In this document: positions 12,296 through 24,399 of the stretch, piece after piece | Layout: each line of letters starts with the position of its first letter | Numbering within the stretch: the first letter of the stretch is position 1 | DNA from: Opeltia flavorubescens | Taxonomy: Eukaryota; Ascomycota; Lecanoromycetes; Teloschistales; Teloschistaceae | Reading direction: 5' to 3' | Length of the DNA: 64,000 nucleotides | NCBI GenBank assembly: GCA_000442125.1 | Contig: KE546975.1 | Location: forward strand, 186,001 to 250,000 | Notes under the pieces: model-generated | Database searches by the model: none | Seen by the model: the letters and a program-made list of their open reading frames with translations, nothing else | Told to the model about the DNA's origin: nothing | Made by a program: the position numbers and the translations under genes

Positions 12296-15200
12296 GTAAG
12301 TATAGTCGATGTAAAGGAAATGAAAGGTTTCATGTAGATAGCCAGAAGGGAGGAATTGGAAGTGATTATAATCTATACAAGGAAATCGCGGCAACCAAGC
12401 AAGTAAGCAAGAAGGAAGGGAAAGATGAAAGAAAGGAAGGGAGGGTAAGGAAAAAAGCTTCTCAAATAGCATGCATGCATCCTTTACTTGCCGTTGGGTA
12501 GTAATAGTTATTGAATAATGTTATACACTCCCTTTGTCATCGGCCGTTCATACCAACCCAAAAAAGTGAATCGACTTCCACGGGCCCGGTGCAGGCACAA
12601 CACTCCTTATGTAGCACCGAACCATTCAGCGCACGCACCCATTTTCTAACAATTCATTTGTCGCCGAGGGGGGAAACAGTTGTGGATACGCACATATATC
12701 CCCCTAGGCCAGATCGGGACTGACATGCGCCCGCTTCGGAATCTCCGTTCTCTAGCTTCGGATCTGAGATGTATGAAAATGTATGGGGTAAACCACAAGG
12801 GCAGGGGGATCTTGGTTGTGGTTATGGGCCCGCATGATCATGAGACCCCCCCTTGTTGGTTTTCTCCCGAAAGGCTGCCAGGGGGGCATTGCATAAAACC
12901 GTTGTTAGTTTTCGTTTCTTTGCCTTCCAATATGAGCGCCCAGTTTAAAGAGTTCAAGAAGGATTTTATTTGTTATTGGATCTCGTGTCCAATGATCCGA
13001 TATATGGAGTGATCTAGCCCAGAGACAGATCTGCATCTGTATCTCATCTCCACAATCCAGTCCCGTCCCCTACCCCGGAATTCAATATTTTCCCCGCAGT
13101 ACGCATTATTGCGTGTTTACGTTCAGCCGCTTCGGACATGGGGCCGAATGTAACGGTGACACTGGTCCTTCTTCATAATTTATCGTTCTTTGAACATTTC
13201 TCCTCTCTCCTTTCTTACAATATGAAATTACGGAACAAACAGTGACCTTTTTCGATGAATCCAATTACTCGCCCAATCCTTGTAATTGCGGGTGATTTGT
13301 TACGGCCGACATGATTATTCAATATTGATGAAAAGCTTTGATTGACTGCGGACTTCCAGTAATCTCCACAGTTACGTGCTTACCTCGTGACTCTACCACT
13401 CCATCAAAAGAGCTGTACCATAACCCCGACCAACAGTAAATCATCCTTAGACTCCTTTATTGGTCACAGAGATATAGCTAAACAGCGGTCTGCAGAAAAA
13501 TATAGGGTCCATGGAAGGATTCAGAATGGTAAGCACTAAACCATCCGAGCGCAAATGCTCAGCTTAAGCAATCGTAAACAGTCGAGTGTAAGTTTGAAAG
13601 AATGAACGAGGGAAAATAATCCAATGGTGTAAATTTCCACATCACGCAGCATATCTTAACAGCCAAATTATCCGAATGAGGTTTGAATATGTATAAAGGC
13701 GTTTCAGAGATGATCCATGATGAGGGGGTTAGTATAAAGGGTCCACGGAAGGATTCAAAACCGTAAGCACTAGTCACTTAGCTGATACAGTCGATTATTC
13801 GATCGGCTGATACAGTTGATCCTTCGAACGGAGATGCTCGGCTCAGGACTTGGCGGTGAGGAAATGAGTATAGTTAGTTGAATGAAGTTGAGGTATGATA
13901 TTCGAATGGTTGTATGAAAGGCAATTATGTTTTTCACCATGAAGCAGAGAACCCTTTTGCATGATTTCTTGGGACTTTTTGAGCAACGTATACCAACAAG
14001 TTGGAGATGTGCAATCCAGCATGGGAGAAAATGCATCAATAAATACTTCTTACGTAGCATTTTTGCTTGCGATAGTACACTACTTGACCCATGAGATCTT
14101 ATGAATCGACGAATCTTGCATGAGAATGTCGTATCTGCAAATTTAGCCACCAAACCCGGTCGAATCGTGAGATGAAATCTATCAGTCGAAGATTCTACCT
14201 ACCTCTCCTATCCTACCAACTTCAAACTAAGAAAGACCATCGAAAAAGTTGATCACCTAGCATTGTGACACCGTCCATACCAACCATCCCCAAGATATTT
14301 CCAGACCTTAAATCTTTCGAATTACTCCGATAAAATTATGCCCCTGCCAACCTAATATATCTAACAAGAATGAACCACTGTAGCTACTTACACGTAGTTG
14401 GATTGCACAGACTTCCTTTTCATAAAAAGATCTAAGGAAAGAAAAGGTCGATCGTGGGAATTGGGATGCTTTAACCTTTGGTTGCAAGGTCATATTAATT
14501 TGCTGCTCTGGCAGTCTTTAGATTGAAGTAGCGATTCCCCATTTATCCCATTTGATATAAGGTGGATCATGGTTTGGTGGATAGGCTGCGAAGTGCATGA
14601 TTACATTGGCTGCTGTACGTCTTCGGGCTGATATTCCTATCGTACTTATTTTTCGGTCAACTTTTTCTCTTTTGCTCTGCGATTCTGGTCTTTGTATGCA
14701 CCACGAGAAGCTGTCGTTTGTGCTCCATTGAAAACGAAGAAGGGGTTAAGAAGAGAAGATCTCGTTGTTCTCTAAGGATCGGATTGTGCGCAAAATCTGG
14801 AAGAAAAGGGGTGAAGAGGAAAGCCTAGCTCTCTTGCACCTCACATTAGAAAGACTATACAAGTATGAAAGGGCTGTCTCAAGGAGACAGACAGGCCTTG
14901 AGGTCGCTCTCAAATCAGAGAGACTATACTTTGCAAAGAGATTGTGGGTTGGAGAAGAAATTAAGCGGTGCGAAAACACCTTTGTAAAGCTTGCTGGAGC
15001 CAGACCCATGCTCACGAAACGTGACTGATGCAATAGTGACAAGGAACATCAAAGACCGCGTCTTCGCAACAGTCCTGGATCGGATTTCTAATGCAAACAA
15101 AATGAATGGGAGAGTTGCACTTAACCGGTAATAGTATTGTGAGGGACTGGACGACTTCACAGTTTGTATACGTTGCAATGATTCAATGGCCTGGCTAACG

Positions 15201-16678
15201 AGGGACTTGTATATGACATCTACAGTGGAACCAAAATCTCAATAGAAGATTAATACCAAAGCAGATCTCATATCGATGATTCGAAGCCTGAATGCAAAAT
15301 CCTAGCTTGAACACCAGTCTCGCATTCAAGCTAGAGGAGCTTCCACGCGCATTATACTTTGGCAAAGAAACATCAAAGTTTCAAGGAGGGGTCATAATGC
15401 ATGAGATACATCATGCCGCATATTCAATAAGGGGTGGGTGCGCCGATATCGGCGATGTATGGTCGAGGTGTGTATACGTTGACGAAAGGAGTTTAGTCTA
15501 TCTTGCCTTATGCGGCTATGACAGATTTGGCGTTATCACCTGCATACTCATCGTGCGTTCCCCAGGTTTTGCGTTTTCTTGATGTCGTCACACACGATAA
15601 TTACTGATAGCGGCCAGCGGCCTCTGATCGTCCTAATCTCGTACTCGTGTGTTCGAGGCGCAATCTCTACTGATAAGTTTCCTGTCCATCGCACAGCGAG
15701 TCATCGTGCTCGTTCCTGAGCGAAGCATAACTTTACCGTTATCTTAAGAACGATCTTATCAGACAAGTGTTTTAAGGGTCTCTTCCGCGATTTCAGTCTC
15801 TTTGGTTTAGTTTACATTGCTGCAAAGTTAATGCCAATCTGCGGCAAGAGGCCAATTCGCGGGCTCAAGCTCGGAGCTTTGTCTTTCCAGCTGTCTCCTT
15901 ACTGCCATCATGCTTGAAGTCCTATTCTGCTACCGAGATCACCATTATCACACGTATATTTTTATTAGACAGCTATACGAGCACCGCCTTATTTTATCGC
16001 AGTCGGGAGATGCATCACGAGGCTGCCAGCAGCCTTTTCAATAAAGAGCAGGAACATGCCGTGAGGTCAATGCAACCTCTCAATTAAAATACGAATCTGA
16101 AACACACCACCCTCCAACCACGTCTCTCCTCAAGCGAGCGACGGAGCTTGGCGTCATCCGGGCTGCGGCGGGCACTCTTAGCCGGAGAAATGCCAAGCCT
16201 CCGCCCCCAGCTTTACGCTACATTGGCCTATCAGGTCACCCCCTAAAGATGATCTTTCGGCGGGCCCTTGCAGATCCCGCCGTTTCAACCTCGAGCCAGC
16301 TACTAATGGTATGGGACAAGGCAGAAGCTCCTCCTTGATCACCAGGTAATTTCGTCAGAATGGGGCCGTCAATGTGCAAATCTTGGACCCCTCCTCCCCT
16401 GGGGGCAGGCGAATCTCGTCGGCGATGGACGAGGCTGAGCTTCGCACTCTTCCTATATGATGGGGAGAGATGCTCCTGCTGGAGATCTAATTCTCTTCCG
16501 TTGAGTTGCGTACAGCTGCAATTTCCGGGTCAAAGGGTAGATAGAACACCGGAGAAGCTACCTCGATACATGCTTCCTCCTATCCACCACTGTATTCGCG
16601 TTGTTTTCAGTGCCTATCAGTCTCGATCACGCCTTTAATTCAGAAACCACATAATCCGAAAGCTCTTTTTCGAGCACC
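12296..16678. other. 4.4 kb gene-poor AT-rich region
   Basis: It lies between the ABCC gene and a secreted-protein gene on the same strand. No reading frame longer than about 130 codons occurs and none looks like a known family. The first 200 bp should be the transporter's 3' region. An imperfect direct repeat lies at 13.5-13.8 kb (listed separately). The last 600 bp are less AT-rich and probably hold the promoter of the gene at 16679. A weak frame at 14765-15028 (87 codons, charged and helical-looking) could be a gene fragment, but nothing supports it further. Confidence 0.5.
13501..13843. repeat. Degenerate direct repeat, about 235 bp apart, with a nested 15-bp duplication
   Basis: The block starting GGTCCATGGAAGGATTCAGA (about 13506) recurs in altered form at about 13740 (GGTCCACGGAAGGATTCAAA), and both continue with GTAAGCACTA. 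A second shared block follows: GCAAATGCTCAGCTT near 13551 against GGAGATGCTCGGCTC near 13829. The right copy carries a 43-bp insertion containing GCTGATACAG[T/C] plus GAT twice (13781-13795 and 13806-13820). No coding frame crosses it. It may be a decayed tandem duplication or a remnant of a mobile element. Confidence 0.7.
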
Positions 16679-19062
16679 ATGTTACCACGAGTAGTGCGCT
16701 TCTTGTCCGCTGCTGCGACTCTTCTTCTTTCAAGCATCTGTCATGCGGAGAGCTCTGCCAAAGCAACACCCAGAGCCGATGAGCCTTTGGCTCTCCATCC
16801 GATCTCTCTTCGCGATTATGAGTCCGCCATGGGACTACACCGCAGAAGCGGTGTGGAATTTACAGACCTCGATCCCGGTACCAAAGCCCATATGTTCTAT
16901 GGAACACCAGGTGGTATGTCAAAGTCTTACCTTTGAGAGCTTTACTCATTTTGACCTACGATTTTCAGAAAATGGCCAGCTTTTGTTCGCCAATATGACG
17001 CTTTATGCACAGGATGGACTTCCAATCGTCCAGATGGAGAGGTTCGAAGGCCTTACTGCGGCTGTAGATTGCAAAGGAGATGACGGCGCAATGTCGTTAA
17101 CATTCAAGTCGAAGGCTGCATATGATTATGCGTTACAGGCATGGCAGTATATCAACGAAGATGATGATCAACAGTTCTTGCTTATAGCTAATCACGATGG
17201 ATGTGGACCGGATGATGAGAGGCAGCCTTACAAGTAAGTCGTTCTTCCGAGATTCGCTGAAGAAATATCATACTCATTTACTGTTAGGGTCTCGAATGTA
17301 ATAGAAAGCTCCGCACATCTCACCATTGGCATGAAAACCACGATTGCGGCGTGGTCCGAAGTTGCCAGCGATTACAACTTTGACTTTGGCAAAGCGACAT
17401 TAAATCAAGCACAACAGAGATTGAAGCCTCGTGGCTTCTGGGGCGACATTGCCAATGTTGGTAAGACGGCTTTGGAAGCTGTACAAGGAGATGCAAGTTT
17501 TGATAAAAGCATTGGCTTTGATGTCAATGTCGGGGAATCTGGCAAGAAGACAAACATCTACACCGATGACAAGGGTCGGTTCTCGATCGATTGCGTCGAT
17601 TGCTTCGTTACGGGCAGTTGGGAGGTAGAAGGTCATATTGTGGTACGTACAAGAGTCGACATTAGAATTGCCAAATATCACTAATACAATGATATAGGTC
17701 AGTGGATTCAAGCTTCAAGACCTAATCTTATCTGCTGCACCATCAAATTTCAAAGCGAAACTCGAACTCGAGGCGACAGTTACAGCAAGTAAAGAGCCAG
17801 AGTCCATCCAAGGCCCCGCCAAAGAAATCTTCGCAGCCCCGATCCCAGGCGCCGGTATCGCAGTAACAGGTATATTCAAGCTTGGCGCCACCATTTCCTA
17901 CGAAGTTGGCACCACTGCAACTATTGAGGGAAAAGCTACTGCAGACTTCGGCCTCCAAGCGACTCTCCCTAATGGCGCAAAAGTCATCGCCAATGTTAAT
18001 GATCCGTCACAAAGCTCCGCTGAAGGTTGGCAACAGTCCACGCTGACGCCAATCTTCGAGGTCACGGAAATATCTGCCTCGCTCACCCTAGCAGCCTTTT
18101 CCCAGCCCAAAGTCTCATTCGGCATCGAACTAATCGAAGTGGCGAAAGTCGACATATCGCTTACGATGAAGCTACCAGAAATCTCGTCCACACTCTCTGC
18201 GACCTACGGTAAGCTAACTCGCAACCCTTGTGCCCTCTCATCCCATCCCTTTCCATCTCCCAAATCCATACTGACACCCCTTTCCCCCATAGACCCTAAA
18301 GGCGTCTGCGCCCAAACCGCCGGATCCTCAAAAACCGGCGTAAAACTCGAAAACAAAGCTACCGAATCTCTCTCCTTAGCCATCGACGTCGATCTCCTCG
18401 ACGACAACCCAAAGCCTTCTTGGTCGAAACCCCTGAAGGAGTTTTCCCAACCGCTAGGTGATGAGTGCATCCCTATCAACATCCCCGGTCTCGGACCTGC
18501 ATCCGGAACCGCAACTTCAAAAGCAGCTCCCAAACCTACCAGCACGAGCAGTGACAGTACGCCAACGACATGTAAACCACCGGGGAAGACGGGGATATGC
18601 CAGTCCACTAGCAAAACCTGCGCTGGCGGCGCGTACATATCGGGTTACTGTCCCGGCGACGACACTATAAGGTGTTGTCCAGACGCATCACCCTCAACAA
18701 CGGCTGCGAAACCTTCAGCGACAACGACATGCGCTCCCCCAGGGAAAAGCGGGATCTGCCAACCCACCAGCAAGACCTGCGCTGGCGGTGCTTACATCGC
18801 AGGCTACTGCCCGGGCGACGATAGTATAAAATGCTGCCCTGCATCCGCATCAGCGCCGACGACATGCGCCCCGCCGGGAAAGACTGGAGTATGCCAGAAG
18901 ACGAGTTTGAGCTGTGCTGGAGGAGCATACATAGCGGGATATTGCCCCGGCGACGACACGATAAAATGCTGTCCTGATGTTCCACCATCGACTGGTGGAG
19001 GTGGAGGAGGATGTAAAGTTAGGAGAGATAAAATTACAGGGAGGAGGGTTATTGCTTGTTAA
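16679..19062 (+). CDS. Secreted protein with DUF7029/DUF7223-like regions and three C-terminal six-cysteine modules
   Basis: Five exons: 16679-16913, 16969-17233, 17288-17642, 17698-18208 and 18293-19062; introns are 54-84 nt and all phases agree. Residues 1-24 form a signal peptide ending near CHA. The body has the look of fungal secreted proteins that I tentatively place in DUF7029 (N-terminal, with LFANMTLYAQDG) and DUF7223 (C-terminal, with IPGAGI and SFGIELIEVAKVD). After a Ser/Thr/Pro/Lys linker come three nearly identical modules of about 40 residues (C-PPGK-G-C-TS--C-GGAYI-GYCPGDD-I-CCP), six cysteines each, presumably disulfide-bonded. The module resembles short Cys-rich repeats that fungi attach to secreted lysozyme- or NlpC/P60-like enzymes, but no catalytic domain is visible here. 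A glycine run and a short basic tail ending in Cys close the protein. A cell-wall or extracellular role is inference. Confidence 0.88.
18571..18980 (+). repeat. Three tandem copies of a ~120-bp cysteine-module coding repeat
   Basis: Within the last exon of the secreted protein, units begin near 18571, 18730 and 18862. Each encodes the same six-cysteine module, with strong nucleotide identity in the part specifying GGAYI-GYCPGDD. The first two are separated by a short Thr/Ala/Ser linker and the last two by a shorter one. The similarity suggests recent unit duplication or gene conversion, so copy number may vary between strains. Confidence 0.85.
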
Positions 19063-20385
19063 TACGTGAAGACAGAGCAATAATGAGAGCATATAACTGA
19101 TACCGATTTCTGTATTTATAGGGTACGAGATTAATGAATCATACTGATTAATATATATCTTCTAGCTTGAAGGTCATCCGCATGGTATTATCTTCAATCA
19201 AAAGATTCTTTCGTACGACAGCATAACAAATATCCTTCCATCAAAAACTTCCATCGGAAACCCCAAGTTTCTTCTTCTTCCTCCCCCTCCGGAAAGAACA
19301 GAATGCTTTTGCGGGCGCATATATGTTGTACACCTTTCCTAGATCCTCCATGTGGAAACTCAATCACCAGTCGTCATTCCATCACACTCCAAGATTAGAG
19401 CATAGCATATGCACAAAAAGTCCTAATCATGCGCTTTCCTAAAAAAAGCCACTCTACATTACAATCAAAAAAACATCAGATGAGAGATTCCACTGCGAAG
19501 TCACGAACATATAGGTTATCCGAGGTTAAGCCGAAACTAAGCCCGCTTGGGAATTATTTTCGTGTACCTTAAATGTGGAGGAGCTTCACTCATGTACAGG
19601 CATGAGAACTTGCAAAGTCAAACAGCATCTATGGGGGAAGAATTGCGACAAGGCTGCGCGTTTTGAAAATCGAATTGCTCCCCCTTTTCAAGAGCGATTT
19701 CTAGGATATTATCTTCGGACTACTGATGAGCCACTTTGCAAATGAATCATTATCTCAGCCTTGGCCATGGCATGGAAACCAGAGGTGAAGCTGTAGTAAA
19801 GTTGGCGTACCTAGCCTTTTTCAATGCAAGTCACGGTCAGGGATGAGACAGAGTAGCGTGAGTAGTCAGGAGCAGAAGTCGCTATTCGCTCCAAAAGCAC
19901 ATTTTATTGGCCGGGAAGAATGTCAAATTCTTCACTTTAGCCGACATAGACTTGGGTTATACTCTGACCATTAATGACTACGGCTACTATATCAGCGGTT
20001 ATGAATAAGATACTGATGAAGTTAGTCTAGGTATTGTCTTGTAAAGCTTGCCTTCGGTCTTGGCGTCAACAATATGGCATTAAGTCTGCTCAAGAAGGAT
20101 GCTGCGATTCGAAAGATTTCGCTGTGTATGATTCCCGGACCAGTGCCTCCGAGCTTCCTGGTCCTTGCGTAGAATTCAAACCCTGCACTCTAGGCGACGC
20201 GGTCGGACCAGAATGCCTCTCTACTGAATCATCCGATCAAGTTGCCGTCCCTAGTATGCATAGAACCTACGGTCACTCTTCAAAGTCCACTTCGGAGTCC
20301 TCCTTCCAAACTCTCGAACAATTGCGCCCGCTACCAAAATTCTGATGATGACAGAAGAATAACAGCGAACTCATACTCCTTCGCA
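19063..20385. other. 1.3 kb intergenic region
   Basis: It holds the 3' end of the Cys-module gene and the upstream region of the small secreted-protein gene. The short frame at 20034-20345 runs into the next gene's leader in other frames and looks accidental. I see no RNA gene or repeat. Confidence 0.4.
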
Positions 20386-20919
20386 ATGCCTTCCCACCTC
20401 TTCAGCACAGTGATCCTAACCCTCGCCTTCCTCTTCCCCCGGCCCTCACTATCTCTCCCCCAGCCCATTCCACCCTCCTCCTCCCCAAGAATCTCCCCTC
20501 CAATCCCCCCACCTCCCTACCCAGAAATCCCAGACGAAGACTGGCCCCCCGTACCCTGGCTCTTCGAAAACCACATCCGCAATGGAGACATCAGATTCGA
20601 ATCCTACGGCCGACGCCTACCCCCATCCCCACAAACCAGGTACAAAATCCAAAAAAGCATCAACGGCATCACAGAGGAGATATTCTACAATCATACTGAT
20701 TCTCCGCGTCAATTATACATATCTGGAGTCGGAAAATTTTCCGTAACGCTCGATCCCGAATGGCCAGCTACAAAGCTTGAGGTCCGGGAGTTGTTCTGGT
20801 GGCTGCATGTAATCGTGCACGGGTATTTGGAGTCAACGATGGAGGTTAGTGGAGGGGTGCTGGAGATAGATTATCGACCCAAGGCGTACTTTTCGTTGAT
20901 GTTTCCTGGTGTTTCGTGA
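20386..20919 (+). CDS. Small cysteine-free secreted protein (copy 1 of a paralogous pair)
   Basis: A single exon gives 177 residues. I chose the ATG at 20386 because it begins a signal peptide (MPSHLFSTVILTLAF...) and matches the start of the paralogue at 28.8 kb; the frame extends 48 codons further upstream without signal-like sequence. A proline-rich linker follows (residues ~25-55), then a compact domain of ~120 residues with W-P---PW, SYGRRLP, RQLYISGV, PATK-EV-E-FWW and the C-terminal LMFPG. There is no cysteine. I do not recognise the family. The coding strand is pyrimidine-rich in the first half and purine-rich near the end, as in the paralogue. An extracellular or effector-like role is only inference from the signal peptide. 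Confidence 0.75.
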   Translation: MPSHLFSTVILTLAFLFPRPSLSLPQPIPPSSSPRISPPIPPPPYPEIPDEDWPPVPWLFENHIRNGDIRFESYGRRLPPSPQTRYKIQKSINGITEEIFYNHTDSPRQLYISGVGKFSVTLDPEWPATKLEVRELFWWLHVIVHGYLESTMEVSGGVLEIDYRPKAYFSLMFPGVS

Positions 20920-21717
20920 GGAAATGATGGTGCGCGGGATTAGGGTTGAGATTTGGTCTCGATAGGTCCAATCAAAACACCTGAGGGCTGGTAAGGATCA
21001 TAATCCCCTCTAACGTTTTCATCATGGCGCGGAATATTTCCATCAAGATAAGAAAACTACTTTCAGCGAATGATAGAAGAGTAACCCTAGTGACTGGTTA
21101 GCCGCCACCCGCTACCATCCTAAATACACTACTCTAGTGCCATGATAGTGGCGCAGCCGATTCCAAACCGGACTCATTACCCTGATTTTACCATTGCGAG
21201 ACTAAGAAGTTTAATTGAACTTCATGTCTTTGGGGTTGAGATTGGTTTAAAGTGGGCCAGAAGGGGATGATTGGCAGAATAATCCCAACCCATTGTATCA
21301 TTTTGCGAAAGGACGTCCATGCAAACGTACACAGTTTCAATCCATGGAAAGAGATGATATCAAGAATTTGGTAAAAGAGAAGTCCTCGATTCCTCTGAAG
21401 AAGAGAAATGGAAGAATCCAATACATAAATGGAGGGCAAAGAGCAGATATTTTAGACATTGAAATTTATTTGATTTGATATTCTCTGAATAAAAATTTGA
21501 TAAGAGCATTATTTAAATGATATAGCTGATCGAATTGAAAAGGCATTACCCTCGCTAACATCAATCTTTTTGGCCTCTGTTACCATAGTCTTACAATTTG
21601 ACTTCCTCGCTCACCTTGTATCCAGAATCTTGCTTTTCCAAACCTAGAGATCTCGTGCCAAACTCCCATTATTGGGTTGATTGTTCTTGTCAACTTGTAC
21701 GCCTCTTTCACCCAGGA
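20920..21717. other. Convergent intergenic region, ~0.8 kb
   Basis: It lies between the 3' ends of the secreted-protein gene and the CorA-like gene. Short overlapping frames on both strands (21188-21478) are AT-rich and not credible. Nothing else is seen. Confidence 0.4.
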
Positions 21718-23853
21718 TTATACAAGGCTGGCGCGGGTTTCCTCGTTCTGGCGGTGTTCCTCTCGTTTCTCGCGCCACTGAAGGACGGCCCAGAAAATAA
21801 AAGTAACCACCATAAGCGGTACGCAGACGGCAAGGTAAACTTGTAGTGCACCCGATTGATACGTCTTCTTATTTTTATCGTCCCAGTGAACTATATCGGT
21901 GCTCATGAGTGTCTGGTGCGTGGGGAAAACGGGATGATCAGCCTATCTGATTCATAAAGTATGATTTTGGGGCAATGGCAAAGGGATATTCAGGCTCCAG
22001 CGCAGCACGTCCATGACTTACCAGTTTGAACGAAAAGAGCAGACTTACAGCGATGAATGTTCCTGGTAAGAAGAACAAGGTCACTAGTGTTATGATTTTC
22101 ATCGAAACGGTCTCGGTCTTTGTCTTGATCGCGATCTCGCTCATTTTGTTGGTCACAATCTCCATTCTTCTTGTCGACTTTTGGGACGCCGATGCTAGGA
22201 GTTTGTTGGACTTGGTATTTTGAAATTCAAGCAAGCCATAGAGCTGTCATTGTTAGTCAGAAGTTTCTGGGTATTTGATGGAACGAACAGTGTCAAGGGT
22301 CTATCCGGATGCGCTCACCAGAGTTTTACGATCCGCAATGAGTCGTAGTAACGCTTCTGATCTGAATATCTGAGCACTCATTTGATTCCTGACACCTTGA
22401 ATCTTTCGTTCGAAACGGAAAATATCATCTTTGCAATGGTCCGCAATGGCGGTAGGTAACTCCTTGTTATCAAGCAGCGATCGATAGAACGAAATTATCT
22501 GCTGGCAAACGCCGAGGTTTAACTTGAGGATGAGGACTACCTCACTAGTACTCTCTTCAAGGTCTTGGATATCTTGTAGATGCCGGAAACCAAATTGCCT
22601 CTGACCGTAAGTGTTGTATTGAATAGTTGGCCCCTTGGCTGGATTTACCGTTTCAATTGTTCTGCCAGGTGGCAAAGGCATTTTTTTGCCTGTCCTTGGA
22701 TTAACATGGTATTTTTGAGCTGGTGGCGCGGGTTGTAATTCAATACCACTTTGCATGGTATCGGTTCTCCGTCTTGAATTACGGAATAGTCTCGGTGCTT
22801 GCGAGGAGATTTGGGTGTTCGTGCGTGTGATCGGAGAGACTAAATCTCCCATATCCATGACTTGTGCGGGAAGATTGGCGTCAATGGCGATTGCTTCCTT
22901 TGTCAAGCTATCAAACTGTTCCTCGAGAAAACCAATGTACCATCGCCAATTTTCGCCCGACCAATCTATCAGGATAGTGTGAATTGCTAGGGAAGCAGCA
23001 AAAGCCCTATCGATGGATTCATAGGACGAGAACTCAGAGGGGCCCCTTCCACTAGTGGCAGAAGTTACACGTTCCTCTATCATTCGATTGCCCTTGATAA
23101 CCACCCATGTTGATCGGATACTGATAACATCGAAGGTATGATGGGTGGCGCAGTGACGAATTGACCAAGGCCAATCAGTTTGGGATTCGGAACGTTCAAC
23201 TGACTTCAGACTGTAACAGAGTTTGATCCCCTGTCCAGACCACGCCCGTTCGGGTATACTTAGACCTCGGTTTATGTGCGTGAGATATGTTTGCTGATGA
23301 AAGCCATCAGAGTAGAAGTCCTGAGCGACGATTCGTTCACCGAGCGGAAATAGAAGGTCCAGAAATTCTGGCATGACTTGAAAATAGGTAAAGCATTGCA
23401 TTAGCATTTCTCGAGTCGTTTTAAGCTTCGCTCTCGAGTGCGGTGCATATATGAACCTGCGACGCGCCATGAATTCACAGAGTATTGCACACTGCCGAAA
23501 GGATGAATCTCACAGAAATCGGCACCTTGGATCTGGTTTGTGTATGTTGCAATCGATATCGAAATGAGATGTCAAGCCTTGCAGGCTGCGAACGCTGATG
23601 TTCCAGAAGGCTAGCGCCGTAGGTGATAGATTAGCAACAATAGTGTCAGGCCAGCTCTGTAAGACTGACCTCCGCCATCGGCAGCATACTCCCGAAAAGT
23701 CAAGTCTGAGTCTTGTTCCAGCGCAAAAAGTCGGTTCTGGTGCCGATTGAGCTGCTCATCATATAAGGACACGAAATACTCCAAATATTCTCTTGGTGGC
23801 AAGTTCATAGGGAAATTTGCCCCCTCACGACACATCATCTTTAGTTGGTCCAT
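21718..23853 (-). CDS. Fungal CorA-like membrane protein
   Basis: Five exons (23853-23670, 23610-23514, 23456-22319, 22243-22049, 21912-21718) give 602 residues; the introns are 59, 57, 75 and 136 nt. The longest open frame starts at an ATG at 23470, but that ATG lies inside intron 2; splicing joins KPDPRCRF to LFIYAPHSRAKLK. The large soluble region has the pattern of the fungal CorA-like transporter family (HSRAKLKTTREML, FLDLLFPLGER, RKTLLYGLLEFQN). A long helix leads into TM1 (MKIITLVTLFFLPGTFIA), then MSTDIVHW, then TM2 (about 25 hydrophobic residues before QWREKREE). The GMN signature of true Mg2+ channels is absent between the helices. Magnesium transport is therefore unproven; in fungi such proteins may have other roles. 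Its neighbours are a 63-aa gene and a kinase/vWA gene. Confidence 0.88.
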
Positions 23854-24148
23854 GGCCAGATAAGTAAATTCATCTATTCATCGAAATTTGCACATAAAGG
23901 ATTCCATGGAATTTATACGATATTAAGGTCAACTGTTTCACTATTCGTTGCTCAGTCAGCCTCATGCTACCTTGAGCCGCAATGCGTTCCGCCCTCGTAA
24001 CCCACCCATTCCACTGAGGCAAAGAAGACCCCAGGCGGCCGACTATCCGACTGGCAGGCGTTTCTCCAGCAATGCGTCCTGCTCATTCTACTACGTTATA
24101 AGCATGATCAAGGTCAAATGAGACCCATTAAGTGGGTTATAGGGAGGC

Positions 24149-24399
24149 TTAAGGCACCTGTTTCAGCTTGCGAGGGACCCAAAACCGATATTGCCCGCCC
24201 ACTCTCTGCAGGCTCTCAGCTGTGCAAAGCATATAATTAGAGTCTCGAGATGATTGTAACTTGCCTCAACCAAGAATTCATCGTAATCGGGCCACTTGGT
24301 CTGCAGGTATTCGGTGATGATTGTGGGGTTGAGACGGTAGTGAGGGATGTAATCGTACACCCACTGGACGGTCTCGGGATCGGGACTGGGCGTTGGCAT
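24149..24399 (-). CDS. Small conserved-looking protein, 63 aa, with a probable GC-AG intron
   Basis: Exon 1 (24399-24265) encodes DPETVQWVYDYIPHYRLNP and WPDYDEF. Exon 2 (24205-24149) encodes QYRFWVPRKLKQVP and the stop. They are separated by a 59-nt intron with the rare but legitimate GCAAGT donor and a CTGCAG acceptor. Without splicing the frame runs on for 78 codons with a nondescript tail; splicing gives an aromatic/basic end (YRFWVPRKL) that reads like a conserved motif. I believe I have seen similar short fungal proteins but cannot name a family. The gene sits head to head with the kinase/vWA gene. Confidence 0.55.

Noticed and set aside
14765-15028. 87-codon plus-strand frame with many Glu/Arg/Lys
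   Set aside because: Too short and isolated; both strands are open over the same bases and no similarity or splice partner was seen.
18204-18638. 144-codon minus-strand frame and other antisense frames over the Cys-module gene
   Set aside because: Antisense shadows of a GC-rich coding repeat.
22301-23470. 389-aa single-exon CorA-like gene starting at 23470
   Set aside because: The ATG lies inside an intron; splicing upstream restores family sequence and a longer N-terminus.
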